Below, piece after piece: positions 33,550 through 42,293 of a DNA stretch of 64,000 bases. The stretch is from an uncultured Prevotellaceae bacterium (GTDB lineage Bacteria; Bacteroidota; Bacteroidia; Bacteroidales; Bacteroidaceae). The DNA lies in contig CACZVN010000007.1 in the NCBI GenBank assembly GCA_902784615.1, positions 1 to 64,000 of the forward strand, given 5' to 3'. Below the pieces are notes generated by a model. It did not search any database. It saw nothing but the letters and a program-made list of their open reading frames with translations, and was not told where the DNA came from. Both the position numbers and the translations under genes were made by a program. Position 1 is the stretch's first letter. Each line of letters opens with the position of its first letter.

Positions 33550-33590
33550 AAATAAGTCTGGGAACAATTTGAGAGTTCCCAGACTTATTT
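33550..33590 (+). terminator. Stem-loop after FISUMP-like gene
   Basis: AAATAAGTCTGGGAA (33550-33564) pairs with TTCCCAGACTTATTT (33576-33590). The sequence closely matches the composite at 32214, but the -7 box is degraded, so this copy probably acts only as a terminator, possibly bidirectional. Confidence 0.8.
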
Positions 33591-33612
33591 CTATTCAAGA
33601 TGAGGAATATAC

Positions 33613-34605
33613 TCAGAGTTTGGCGGCCTCTTCCTGTGACAAGTTGAGATTCTTAGCGATCACGTCGAGGGGGAAACCGTTGGCCTTCAACTTTCGGGCA
33701 ATTGATAATCGCTCTTCTGCACGGCCTTCCGCACGGCCTTCTTTACGTCCTTCTTTACGTCCTTCCGCACGGCCTTCTTCGCGTCCTTCCGCACGACCTT
33801 CTAAACGCCCGATTTCCAGACCTTCTACACGGCCTTCGATTCTGGCGGCATCAAAGGCGTCGGTCTGCACCGCCAATGCATCCAGATGTCGCTCGTAGGC
33901 CAACTGGTCAGCACGGTTCATCTGCATATAGAGAAGTTTCTCGCGTGCCTCAGCCAGTCCGGGTGTGGTGGTGTCATCCTTGATGCGTCCGTTCTTCAGG
34001 TAGTCAAGCCACTCCTCAATAGGTGTGGTTGCCACTTTGTTGAATTCGTTGACACGTATAATATAATACTCCGGGAACACCTCCTCTGGTGCTTTCATCT
34101 TGATGACATCGTTCTCTTTGACGTTGATCTGAAGCGTGTCACCCGTATGAACTCCCTTGAAGGAATTAGTGCCATGATAGAGATAGTCGTCTCCCTTGCC
34201 AATGTCGAAGTAGAGGATGTTGATGGAATAGACCTTCTTGACGTTGCTGTAGCGCTGGCCAAGGGAGATGTGCTCTGTGATGGCTTTGGCAACCCCATAG
34301 AGGATGCGTTCCATATAGTAGAGTTCCGTTGTCAACTGCACCTCAACGATGATAATGCTCCCTTTGGAATCCTTGGCTTTGATATCAACACGGTTGTACT
34401 TGTCGTCGCCCGTTTCCTGATTGCCCTCACTCTCAAGGATCTCCTCAATGGTGATCTTCTGGCCCAGCAACACTGTGATTAGACCTTCAAGCACGCCGAA
34501 ATTCGCCTTGTCGCGCAGCATCCGCTTCACGGCCCAGTCAAATCGTATGTACTTCTCGTTGATCATCACTTCTCCTTTCTTCTTTGTTTCATTTCTGTTT
34601 GACAT
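33613..34605 (-). CDS. Rpn/PDDEXK-family nuclease (transposase-like)
   Basis: A 330-aa protein. The N-terminal core has the PD-(D/E)XK pattern of the Rpn family: Asp74 in NRVDIKAKD and EVQ at residues 88-90 in IIIVEVQL, followed by TELYYMERILYG. Rpn proteins are nucleases that promote RecA-independent recombination. The C-terminal third contains a run of EGR/EGK-type repeats (about 12 bases each) likely forming a charged helix, then a short HTH-like end. The ATG at 34605 is chosen from several possible starts. Confidence 0.85.
   Translation of the reverse strand: MSNRNETKKKGEVMINEKYIRFDWAVKRMLRDKANFGVLEGLITVLLGQKITIEEILESEGNQETGDDKYNRVDIKAKDSKGSIIIVEVQLTTELYYMERILYGVAKAITEHISLGQRYSNVKKVYSINILYFDIGKGDDYLYHGTNSFKGVHTGDTLQINVKENDVIKMKAPEEVFPEYYIIRVNEFNKVATTPIEEWLDYLKNGRIKDDTTTPGLAEAREKLLYMQMNRADQLAYERHLDALAVQTDAFDAARIEGRVEGLEIGRLEGRAEGREEGRAEGRKEGRKEGRAEGRAEERLSIARKLKANGFPLDVIAKNLNLSQEEAAKL
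33700..33840 (-). repeat. Tandem 12-base repeats inside Rpn gene
   Basis: Degenerate 12-base units (like GGCCTTCCGCAC) code for repeated EGRA/EGRK on the minus strand. Because the unit is a multiple of 3, copy number can change without a frameshift. It is coding and not a CRISPR array. Confidence 0.85.
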
Positions 34606-34701
34606 AATATTTCGATTTTTGATTACTACGGTGCAAAGGTAGAACAAAAAAGTGAGATCACCAAATATTTCAAAGGAAAAAACTTCATTGTGGCAATTAT
34701 T

Positions 34702-34744
34702 ATCCCGAAATGTTTGGGCGTTTCGGGATTATTTCGTATATTTG
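34702..34744 (+). promoter_or_regulatory. Terminator-embedded promoter
   Basis: ATCCCGAAA (34702-34710) pairs with TTTCGGGAT (34721-34729). TTTG lies in the loop (34713-34716) and TATATTTG follows at 34737-34744, 20 bases apart. It starts the NlpC/P60-like gene 6 bases later, implying a very short leader. Confidence 0.75.
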
Positions 34745-34749
34745 CGGCA

Positions 34750-35346
34750 ATGAAAGTCTTGCTGTTGCTTTGTCTGATGTTGGCGGGTTGTGCTTCTGGA
34801 GAATTCCATAGCATTTTGCCTGAAGATGTCCAGTTGAAGACGGGCGACGTGGTGTTCCGCAGGGGCGGAGGTCTGACAAGCAGGGCTGTGTTGATGGCAG
34901 ATGCCAAAGGCGAATACTCGCATATCGGTATCGTGGTGGATTCGGCAGGGCAGAAGATGATCGTCCATGCCGTACCAGGAGAGCCGGACTTCGAGGGCGA
35001 CGAGGATCGGGTGAAGATGGACAGACCTGAGCATTTCTTCTCCACGGAGTTTACTATCATCGGGGAGATCTGTCGGCCTAAGGATTCGCTGATAGCCGCG
35101 AGGGCGGCTGAGGTGGCGATAAGGCAGTACTGGAAAGGCGTGCTCTTCGATCATGACTACGATGACCGTGACTCAACGAAGATGTACTGCACGGAACTGA
35201 TAGCCTATGCCTTTCGTCAGGCTGGGCATGAGATTATCGGTAGTGAGCGTCACCACGTGAGCCTGCCTATCGTGAGAGCAGATTGCATCTTCCCGTCAGA
35301 TATTCATTCGTCGGACTTTTTGGAATCGATCCTTATGTTTCACTAA
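34750..35346 (+). CDS. YiiX/YebB-like NlpC/P60 cysteine hydrolase lipoprotein
   Basis: A 198-aa lipoprotein with lipobox LAGC (Cys14). The catalytic elements are the permuted papain-like type of the YiiX/DUF830 group: His58 in YSHIGIVV and Cys147 in MYCTELIAYAF. In these families the fold hydrolyses amide or ester bonds in peptidoglycan or lipids. The start at 34750 is set by the -7 box just before it; the longer upstream frame would begin inside the stem-loop. The next lipoprotein gene starts 17 bases after its stop, so both are co-transcribed. Confidence 0.85.
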   Translation: MKVLLLLCLMLAGCASGEFHSILPEDVQLKTGDVVFRRGGGLTSRAVLMADAKGEYSHIGIVVDSAGQKMIVHAVPGEPDFEGDEDRVKMDRPEHFFSTEFTIIGEICRPKDSLIAARAAEVAIRQYWKGVLFDHDYDDRDSTKMYCTELIAYAFRQAGHEIIGSERHHVSLPIVRADCIFPSDIHSSDFLESILMFH

Positions 35347-35363
35347 TAAAACTGTTTAAGCAA

Positions 35364-35771
35364 ATGAAAAAGGTATTTTTAGCAATGATGGTCTGCGTAT
35401 TAGCAGGAGTGTTGGCAAGTTGTAGCAGTAACTCGCCTCGTAGCGTCGCAGAGAAGTCTCTGGACTGCATCATCCATGAGGATTATCGTGGTTATTTCGA
35501 TTGCGTCTATTTCCCTGAGGACAAGAAGGAGGAGAAGGAAGGCTACATCGCCATGATCGAGGAGAAGGTCAAGAAAAACAAAGAGAGCGGAAAGGCTTCC
35601 ACAGACCAGAAGATGGTAAGCTACAAGTTCATCTCTGAGGAGATCAACGAGGAGGCTGGTGTTGCCAAGGAGATCTTCGAGGTGACCTATGACAATGGCA
35701 GTACGAAGCAGGAAACGGTCGATCTGAAGAAGGAAGAAGACGGCAAGTGGTATGTGAAGATGAAGAAGTAG
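35364..35771 (+). CDS. DUF4878-like lipoprotein
   Basis: A 135-aa lipoprotein with lipobox VLASC (Cys20). The mature domain resembles DUF4878, a cystatin-like small domain found in many Bacteroidetes lipoproteins (SVAEKSLDCIIHEDYRGYFD near the start, then DLKKEEDGKWYVKMKK at the end). Its function is unknown; a periplasmic or outer-membrane location is likely. It lies 17 bases after the NlpC/P60-like gene and is followed by a stem-loop promoter, so these two genes form one unit. Confidence 0.82.
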   Translation: MKKVFLAMMVCVLAGVLASCSSNSPRSVAEKSLDCIIHEDYRGYFDCVYFPEDKKEEKEGYIAMIEEKVKKNKESGKASTDQKMVSYKFISEEINEEAGVAKEIFEVTYDNGSTKQETVDLKKEEDGKWYVKMKK

Positions 35772-35792
35772 GATCCCAGATCCATCAAAAAT

Positions 35793-35837
35793 AATCCCGA
35801 AATGTTTGGACGTTTCGGGATTTTTTTCGTATATTTG
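35793..35837 (+). promoter_or_regulatory. Terminator-embedded promoter, nearly identical to 34702
   Basis: AATCCCGAAA (35793-35802) pairs with TTTCGGGATT (35813-35822); TTTG lies in the loop (35805-35808) and TATATTTG at 35830-35837. A second -7-like TACCTTTG follows at 35851-35858. The element matches the one at 34702 along most of its length. Confidence 0.78.
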
Positions 35838-35883
35838 CAGCAGAAACTATTACCTTTGCAGTTGAAACTAAAAACTTACTGAT

Positions 35884-37278
35884 ATGAGAAAGAAACTTTT
35901 GACAATATTATCTGTGGCTCTGTTGGTTCAGTTCTTGACAGTATCCTGCACGAAAGAAACCCAAGATAGGAAAGAAGCTCAAGATGGTGGCAATTCGGAG
36001 ACGAATTTAGTGATATCGTTAGATACTGATAACATGGAATTTACGGCAGAGAATGGCACCAAGTCTTTCAATATTAAGTCTAACACGTCTTGGAAGTTAT
36101 TGTCCAATGCGGACTGGTGTCAGGTCAGTCCATCGTCAGGGAGTAACAATGGCATAGCGACGGTCAGGGTTAGTATGAATACATTGCCAGAAACAAGAAC
36201 AGCAACAGTTCTGGTCGTTTCAGAAGCAGGCGTCCCTACCATCACGATTACCCAGAGCGGAGTTGAAACTTTGTCGTTGGATGCAAGTACCATGGAGTTC
36301 GCTTCTGGCAGTGGCAGCAAGATATTAAGGATTAGTTCTAACACGTCGTGGGCGGTGTCGAGTGACTGTAGTTGGTGCAGTATTAGCCCGACTTCTGGCA
36401 ACGGCGACGGCAATGTGACAGTGAGTGTGGATGAGAATACCTCCACGACTTCACGCACAGCGACGATTACCGTAGAGTCCGCATCGATTAGCCACACGCT
36501 TGCTGTGATGCAAGATAGTGCAACACCAACTCCTTCTTTTGGCCAAGATCGCACCTTTACTGTCGGCGGTGTAACGTTCAAGATGATAGCCGTTGAGGGT
36601 GGTACGTTTACAATGGGTGCTACCAGTGAACAGGGAAGTGATGCATATAAAAATGAGAAACCTATCCATTCTGTTACGCTAAGCAACTACTACATTGGCC
36701 AGATGGAGGTGACGCAGGGGCTGTGGGTAGCTGTAATGGGCGGTGAACCATATCCCAATAGTGGTTGGGCGGAGTGGAATAGTACTGATGGTCTTGGCAA
36801 CAACTACCCAGCATACCATATCAGTTTTGAGAATTCGGAAGGTTTTATTGGCAGGCTTAATAAGATGACAGGTGAGAACTTCCGAATGCTGACTGAGGCT
36901 GAATGGGAGTTTGCCGCTCGCGGTGGCAACAAGAGTCGGGGATATAAGTATGCAGGCAGTAATTATATAAACGAAGTAGCATGGTATGCTGACAATTCTT
37001 CAAACACCACTCATATCGTTGGTACCAAATTAGCCAACGAACTAGGTATTTACGATATGAGCGGGAATGTATGGGAGTGGTGTAGTGACACTTATGATAG
37101 TTATACTTCGAACCCACAGATAAATCCTACAAACTACCGCTATGGTGATACGGCTGTGCGTCGTGGTGGCTGTTTTAGCAGCATAGGTAGGGGTTGCCGT
37201 GTGTCGTGCAGGGAATTTACTTTTGAATGGGATGCCCATTTTGCCCAAGTTGGCCTACGTCTCGCCTTAGAGTATTAG
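35884..37278 (+). CDS. Lipoprotein with two BACON domains and FGE-like domain
   Basis: A 464-aa lipoprotein with lipobox LTVSC (Cys22). Two BACON domains follow (about residues 40-125 and 130-212), each with a W-containing motif (NADWCQVSPSSG and CSWCSISPTSG). The C-terminal domain (about 225-463) is a formylglycine-generating-enzyme/SUMF1-like fold: FTMGATSEQG, EVTQGLW, NFRMLTEAEWEFAARGG and MSGNVWEWCSD. Such secreted proteins usually act as binding modules, not enzymes. BACON domains favour glycan or mucin binding. A role in surface recognition is inferred. Confidence 0.88.
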   Translation: MRKKLLTILSVALLVQFLTVSCTKETQDRKEAQDGGNSETNLVISLDTDNMEFTAENGTKSFNIKSNTSWKLLSNADWCQVSPSSGSNNGIATVRVSMNTLPETRTATVLVVSEAGVPTITITQSGVETLSLDASTMEFASGSGSKILRISSNTSWAVSSDCSWCSISPTSGNGDGNVTVSVDENTSTTSRTATITVESASISHTLAVMQDSATPTPSFGQDRTFTVGGVTFKMIAVEGGTFTMGATSEQGSDAYKNEKPIHSVTLSNYYIGQMEVTQGLWVAVMGGEPYPNSGWAEWNSTDGLGNNYPAYHISFENSEGFIGRLNKMTGENFRMLTEAEWEFAARGGNKSRGYKYAGSNYINEVAWYADNSSNTTHIVGTKLANELGIYDMSGNVWEWCSDTYDSYTSNPQINPTNYRYGDTAVRRGGCFSSIGRGCRVSCREFTFEWDAHFAQVGLRLALEY

Positions 37279-37340
37279 GTTAGAATCTTGTGAGGCTATC
37301 TTTTGCACTAGAAACTAATAATTTTTATATACGTACTAAT

Positions 37341-37946
37341 ATGAAAAAGATCTTTTTGACAATGATGGCTGCGGCTCTGCTGGTAGTGGGGCTGACAGCG
37401 TGTGGTGGAAAACAGAAAACTGTTGCTAATGATGATGTTGCCGAGCAGACCGATGAAGCAACAACGGAAGTTGGTGATGTCGTAAGAGGTGAACTCGGTA
37501 CCTTTGAACTGCGTGGGCCTGTGAAAGAATGTGTATGGAATTATGGTAACTATGAGCAGACCTATACTTTTGATGAAAAAGGTATGTGGACGACGCGTGA
37601 CGGACAGGTGCCTTGGGATAGTTGGGCCTCCAAACGTGATGATCAGGGTCGTATCATTCATCTTGGGGATGGCGTAGAATATGAAGAGGTGTTCGAATAT
37701 AACGATAAAGGACTCAGGACGGTGTATGCTTATCACGATATGGAATATGGATATAAGACTTATTATACCTATGATGAGAATGATGAAGTGGTAGAGGTAA
37801 AAGATGTGAATTGGTTCAACAATGAGGAAAGTAATCCTAGGGTCACGAAATTTAAGGTGTTGGAACGTGACAGTCATGGAAACTGGACTAAGCGCGACAT
37901 TGGTCAAGGAGTCATTTCTACCCGTCAGATTACCTATTATGAATAG
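37341..37946 (+). CDS. Lipoprotein sharing the N-terminal domain of the 32298 protein
   Basis: A 201-aa lipoprotein with lipobox GLTAC (Cys21). The mature domain repeats the pattern GELGTFELRGPVKECVW, FDEKGMW, DDQGRII, YNDKGLR and ends in ISTRQITYYE. The N-terminal half of the protein at 32298 has the same order, so the two are paralogues by domain. Its upstream -7 and leader (GAAACTAATA then ACTAATATG) also resemble the leaders at 32264 and 35858. The longer frame to 37290 lacks a suitable start. Its function is unknown. Confidence 0.82.
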   Translation: MKKIFLTMMAAALLVVGLTACGGKQKTVANDDVAEQTDEATTEVGDVVRGELGTFELRGPVKECVWNYGNYEQTYTFDEKGMWTTRDGQVPWDSWASKRDDQGRIIHLGDGVEYEEVFEYNDKGLRTVYAYHDMEYGYKTYYTYDENDEVVEVKDVNWFNNEESNPRVTKFKVLERDSHGNWTKRDIGQGVISTRQITYYE

Positions 37947-37967
37947 AGTTTATTAATCTTGTCGTTT

Positions 37968-40061
37968 ATGGATATAACAACTGCATGGAAAGAGAGCACT
38001 CAGAAGATATTCTGGGGTGTGATAGTGATAGCCGTGGCTGGTATCTTCAGCACGATTTACGACTATCTTTCGTATGGCGTCAGCCTTTTCGAAATGGCTT
38101 CTAAAATTATGCCAACGGATTTCCTCCCGGGACTGGGGCTTGCATTAGGTGGTTTTAAATTGACAGGTGGACTGGCTAAGACCGCTGTTGTGGCAGGCTA
38201 TGTGTTCTATCTGCTGGGGCTGTCACAGTTCGCAGCCATACAAAGCAATAGCCTTGCCGCACTCAACATCCAGAAAGTACGTAAGGCCGTCATCATTTTG
38301 ATCTGCTGCTTTGCTGCGAGTGTGCTCTTCGGTATTCTGTTGAAGATACCGTTTGTAGGTATTATTATAAATCTTGCAATATGGGCGGCTACTCTGGTCT
38401 CATACTTCTATATGAAGAATGCCTTTGGAGTACTGATGGTGAATCCTGCTTTCAGTGACCAGTCGAAGGTGGGAGCCCAAAAACTGCGCTTTGCCGCTGT
38501 CTGCAATATCCGATTGATGCTATTGCCCCTGATGGTGTTAGGCGCGTTCTTGGTGATAGGTCTGATATCTTTCCTGTTACTTCAGAGTGGTGCTTTGGAA
38601 GGTGCTTTCAAGTTTGCGGGCATCGTGGGGGGTATAGTGCTTGCTGTGACGATTATCTGCGCTTTGGTCTTTATGGTGATTGCCTTAATCTATCCATTTA
38701 TTGGCTGGTATAAGATTATGAAAGGAGGTCCTGGTGAAGACACATTGACGGATGCTGCTGAGATAGAACAGCGACTGGCTACTGTGCCGACGGCCGATGA
38801 TCAGATGAAAGCGATAAAAGAAAAAAGTGATGCAGCCCTGGCATCGGCAAAAGAGTCAATGGCCAATATACAGAAGGACATGGCCCCGAAACTGAAGAAA
38901 GCCAAGTCGTGGGCGGCCGCTAATAAGAAAGTGTTAGGCATTGGTGCTGGTGCCGTGGTCGTGGTGGCCCTGCTCGCATGGCTCATTCCAAAGATAGGTA
39001 CTAACAAGGGTATCGCCTTTGAGACCTACACGGTGGAGGATAATATTCAGGCTTATGTCGATATCCCTGTCGGAGACAGTGAGAAAGCGCAGAATGCCAG
39101 GAAAGGCCTCTGTGAGATTATCGGTATGACGTATATGGCTGAAGAATTAGGCGCACCCTTGGAGGGCGCTTCCCCGCGTGAGGTGATTGATGATTACAAC
39201 AAGCGTTACAGTGGTTATCTGGATAGGTTCCGTCGAGAAACTGGGGCTCCGATTGCACCCTCTTGCCAGATCTTTATCGAAAGTGTTTTCCAGAACGAGG
39301 CATGTGTTGTATTTGAGGCGGCTGGTTCTATTTATATGAATGGTTCTCCCGATACATATCTTCGTGTTGTCCGCCTTGCCGATGGTCATGTAATGAAACT
39401 GGAAGAAATGGTGAATATTACAGTCGATGATCTTGGACCGTTGGTAGAGAAATACGAACAGGAGGGTCTGTCTGGATATCTGAGAGATGGCTTCTATTTC
39501 ACTCCTGCTGCCAACGACAGTTGTATGGCCGTATGGCCTGTCGGACACGGATATGGAACAGCTATGATCCCATTGTCGGATATGGAACCCTATATGACGG
39601 AGGCAGGCCGGGAACTCTTTACTGCTAAGGCTGTCGAAGTGCCGGAAAAGAAACAACAGGCGATGGAGGCTGATGAAAACCAAGAGGCTGAGGCTGAGAA
39701 TACTGAAGATTCAGGTGATGCATTAGACATGGAAGTCGATGACTTTGTCGGCGGACTGTTGGGGGCTCTTCCTAATGGCGCTACAAAATATGTGGGTGAC
39801 ATGGCGGGATTTCCCATCGAACTGACCATTCATAAGGATGACGGAGGCTTGCGTGCGGACTACCTGAATGTTAAGTATTCGGCAAAAATGAAACTGGCGG
39901 GAGAGTCATTGCCCGCTGATGGTGGTAATATCACTTTCTTCGGTCAAGATGCACAGGGTAACCAATGGTTCTTTGATCTCGAAGGTGATGCCGATAATAT
40001 CACAGGAACAGGACGTGGTGGGGGCAAGAACTTGCCTATCACCCTGCATCGGAAAAACTGA
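37968..40061 (+). CDS. Multi-domain membrane protein of unknown function
   Basis: A 697-aa protein. The first 240 residues form several hydrophobic helices. A charged stretch with coiled-coil tendency follows, then a single helix near residues 320-340 (VLGIGAGAVVVVALLAWL), and a large C-terminal extracytoplasmic part. The middle of that part (YVDIPVGDSEKAQNARKGLCEIIG to MAVWPVGHGYGTAMIPLSDMEPYM) resembles DUF3298/RsiV-type domains found in anti-sigma factors and sensors. The TTG at 37959 could also start the frame, but the ATG at 37968 is more likely. It follows the lipoprotein gene by 21 bases and is probably co-transcribed. Confidence 0.7.
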   Translation: MDITTAWKESTQKIFWGVIVIAVAGIFSTIYDYLSYGVSLFEMASKIMPTDFLPGLGLALGGFKLTGGLAKTAVVAGYVFYLLGLSQFAAIQSNSLAALNIQKVRKAVIILICCFAASVLFGILLKIPFVGIIINLAIWAATLVSYFYMKNAFGVLMVNPAFSDQSKVGAQKLRFAAVCNIRLMLLPLMVLGAFLVIGLISFLLLQSGALEGAFKFAGIVGGIVLAVTIICALVFMVIALIYPFIGWYKIMKGGPGEDTLTDAAEIEQRLATVPTADDQMKAIKEKSDAALASAKESMANIQKDMAPKLKKAKSWAAANKKVLGIGAGAVVVVALLAWLIPKIGTNKGIAFETYTVEDNIQAYVDIPVGDSEKAQNARKGLCEIIGMTYMAEELGAPLEGASPREVIDDYNKRYSGYLDRFRRETGAPIAPSCQIFIESVFQNEACVVFEAAGSIYMNGSPDTYLRVVRLADGHVMKLEEMVNITVDDLGPLVEKYEQEGLSGYLRDGFYFTPAANDSCMAVWPVGHGYGTAMIPLSDMEPYMTEAGRELFTAKAVEVPEKKQQAMEADENQEAEAENTEDSGDALDMEVDDFVGGLLGALPNGATKYVGDMAGFPIELTIHKDDGGLRADYLNVKYSAKMKLAGESLPADGGNITFFGQDAQGNQWFFDLEGDADNITGTGRGGGKNLPITLHRKN

Positions 40062-40072
40062 TTAAACTGTCA

Positions 40073-40111
40073 AAAAGGAAAAGGGCAAGTATTTCTTGCC
40101 CTTTTCCTTTT
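40073..40111. terminator. Bidirectional terminator between converging genes
   Basis: GGAAAAGGGCAAG pairs with CTTGCCCTTTTCC around a 5-base loop, with A and T runs on both sides. It ends the 37968 gene and the prolyl oligopeptidase transcript. Confidence 0.93.
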
Positions 40112-40153
40112 GGCAACGAGGAAGGTTATACCAATCTGTTACATGCACCCTCT

Positions 40154-42259
40154 TTATTTGAATTTCACCCCCATGTTGTATAGGATGAAGCCGTAGATGT
40201 CGGCCTGTTCCTCTAACACTTTTGCTAGGGGCTTGCCGCCTCCGTGACCTGCTTTCGTGTCGATGCGGATGAGCACGGGCTTGTTGCCTTGATGGCACTC
40301 CTGCAGGGTGGCTGCAAACTTAAACGAGTGGGCCGGTACCACACGGTCGTCGTGATCGGCTGTTGTCACGAGGGTGGCAGGATAGGCTGTGCCAGGTCTC
40401 AGATTGTGAAGCGGAGAGTAGCCGCGCAGATACTCGAACATCTCTTTCGAGTCTTCGCTGGTGCCGTAGTCGCTGGCCCAGTTCCAGCCGATGGTGAACT
40501 TATGATAGCGCAGCATGTCCATCACGCCTACCTGCGGGATGGCAACGCCAAACAGTTCTGGTCGCTGGGTCATACAGGCACCTACAAGCAGTCCACCGTT
40601 GGAACCACCTACAATAGCCAGTTTGTCCTTACACGTATAGCCCTCGCTGATAAGCCATTCGGCAGCACCGATGAAGTCGTCGAACACGTTCTGCTTCTGC
40701 ATCTTTGTGCCTGCCAGATGCCACTCCTCGCCATATTCGCCACCGCCTCGGAGCGTCACTTGTGCGTAGATGCCGCCATTCTCCAAGAATGGAATGCGAG
40801 TGGCCGAGAAGCCCGGGCCCAGGGAGACATTGAAACCGCCATAGCCATAGAGGAAAACGGGGTTCTTGCCGTTACGCTTCATGCCTTTCTTATAAGTGAG
40901 AAACATGGGTATGCGCGTACCGTCTTTACTCTTGAAGAACACCTGTTCGGCGGTGTAGTCGTCCTGACGGAACTTTACCTTGGGCGAGGAGTACAGTTTA
41001 CTTTCGTTCTTCTCCATGTCGTATTGGTAAACGGTGCCGGGAATGGTGAACGAGGTGAAGGTGTAGAAACACTCTGGCTCCTTCTCGTCGCCAGTGAAGC
41101 CCACACTTCCTACAGATGGCAGTTTCACTTCGTTGCGCAGCTTGCCGTCGAGACCGTAGAGATAGGCATGGTCGGAGGCGTCCTTCTGATAGGTGAGGAT
41201 GAGCTGGCGGTTGATGACTTCTGCCCCACTGAGCACGTTCTCCTGCTCAGGCACGAGTTCCTCCCAACTGTCGATGCCTGGCCGCTGGATATCGGCTGTC
41301 ATGATACGGCCCATGGGAGCACCGTAGTTCGTGAAGAGCCAGATGCGCTTGCCGTCGTCATAGACGGGACTGTACTGGTAGTCCATGTTCGAGGTCATCT
41401 GGATGAACTGCGACTCAGGCTGCCTCAGATCGCGTACGAAGATGTTGTTGCCAGCGCCAGCGCCTGCCTCATAGAGATACATCAGTGTCTCCTCCTCGTT
41501 TGTGTCAACATAATAGAAACGCTTAGGATAGGCGGCATTCTGATAGAACAGCACGTCCTCGTTCTGGGGAGTACCTATCTTGTGATAGTAGATCTTGTGG
41601 CCTGAGTTCACATTCGAGAACTCCTTGCCCTTTGTGGGAGCATCATAGGCACTATAGTAGAAGCCGTCGCCCTTCCAGGCTGCACCAGTGAACTTGGCCC
41701 ATTCAATATGGTCTTCAGTCAGCTGGCCCGTCTTCAGGTCGATGACGAAAATCTCCTCCCAGTCGCTGCCGCTACGCGAGATGGTGTAGGCAGCGTATTT
41801 GCCGTTATTCGAGAAATAGACACCCTTCAGTGCCACCGTGCCATCACTACTCAGCTCATTGGGGTCGAGAAAGACTCGTGGCTCTCCGCCCAACTCGTCC
41901 ATCACATACATGACGCTTTGGTTCTGAAGGCCGTTGTTTTTGTAGAAATACCACTTCCCGTGGCGCTTGCGCGGTGCAGAGATCTTCTCGTAGTTGGCCA
42001 GTTCTGTCAGTCGTTTCAGCAACTTCCCACGGAAGGGAATCTTCTGCAGGTAGGTGTTGGTAACTTTGTTCTCAGCCTCCACCCATGCGGCTGTCTGGGC
42101 GCTCGTGTCGTTCTCCAGCCAGCGATAGGGGTCGGCCACTTTTGTGCCGAAGTACTCGTCAACGGTGCCGTCTTTTGCGGTCTTGGGGTACTGCAGTCCC
42201 TGTGCGGACACTGCAGTCGTGGCCAATGCTGCCATTGCCATTAGAATCAGTCTTTTCAT
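40154..42259 (-). CDS. Prolyl oligopeptidase family serine peptidase
   Basis: A 701-aa secreted S9A peptidase. A signal peptide (residues 1-20, cut after VSA) is followed by the seven-bladed beta-propeller, which filters substrates, and the alpha/beta-hydrolase domain. The catalytic Ser553 is in VGGSNGG, the Asp in TTADHDDRVV and the His in AGHGGGK. The usual length is about 700. The start at 42259 gives the signal peptide and matches family length, although the frame extends to 42325. It would cleave after proline in short peptides in the periplasm. It converges on the 37968 gene. Confidence 0.95.
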   Translation of the reverse strand: MKRLILMAMAALATTAVSAQGLQYPKTAKDGTVDEYFGTKVADPYRWLENDTSAQTAAWVEAENKVTNTYLQKIPFRGKLLKRLTELANYEKISAPRKRHGKWYFYKNNGLQNQSVMYVMDELGGEPRVFLDPNELSSDGTVALKGVYFSNNGKYAAYTISRSGSDWEEIFVIDLKTGQLTEDHIEWAKFTGAAWKGDGFYYSAYDAPTKGKEFSNVNSGHKIYYHKIGTPQNEDVLFYQNAAYPKRFYYVDTNEEETLMYLYEAGAGAGNNIFVRDLRQPESQFIQMTSNMDYQYSPVYDDGKRIWLFTNYGAPMGRIMTADIQRPGIDSWEELVPEQENVLSGAEVINRQLILTYQKDASDHAYLYGLDGKLRNEVKLPSVGSVGFTGDEKEPECFYTFTSFTIPGTVYQYDMEKNESKLYSSPKVKFRQDDYTAEQVFFKSKDGTRIPMFLTYKKGMKRNGKNPVFLYGYGGFNVSLGPGFSATRIPFLENGGIYAQVTLRGGGEYGEEWHLAGTKMQKQNVFDDFIGAAEWLISEGYTCKDKLAIVGGSNGGLLVGACMTQRPELFGVAIPQVGVMDMLRYHKFTIGWNWASDYGTSEDSKEMFEYLRGYSPLHNLRPGTAYPATLVTTADHDDRVVPAHSFKFAATLQECHQGNKPVLIRIDTKAGHGGGKPLAKVLEEQADIYGFILYNMGVKFK

Positions 42260-42293
42260 ATCCAAAATTTTCTGCAAAGATACAATTTTATAA

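Noticed and set aside
33700-33840. CRISPR-like short regular repeats
   Set aside because: They are in frame, encode EGR-type residues in the Rpn gene, and have no unique spacers.
40244-41605. 453-aa ORF on the plus strand
   Set aside because: Antisense shadow of the prolyl oligopeptidase gene.
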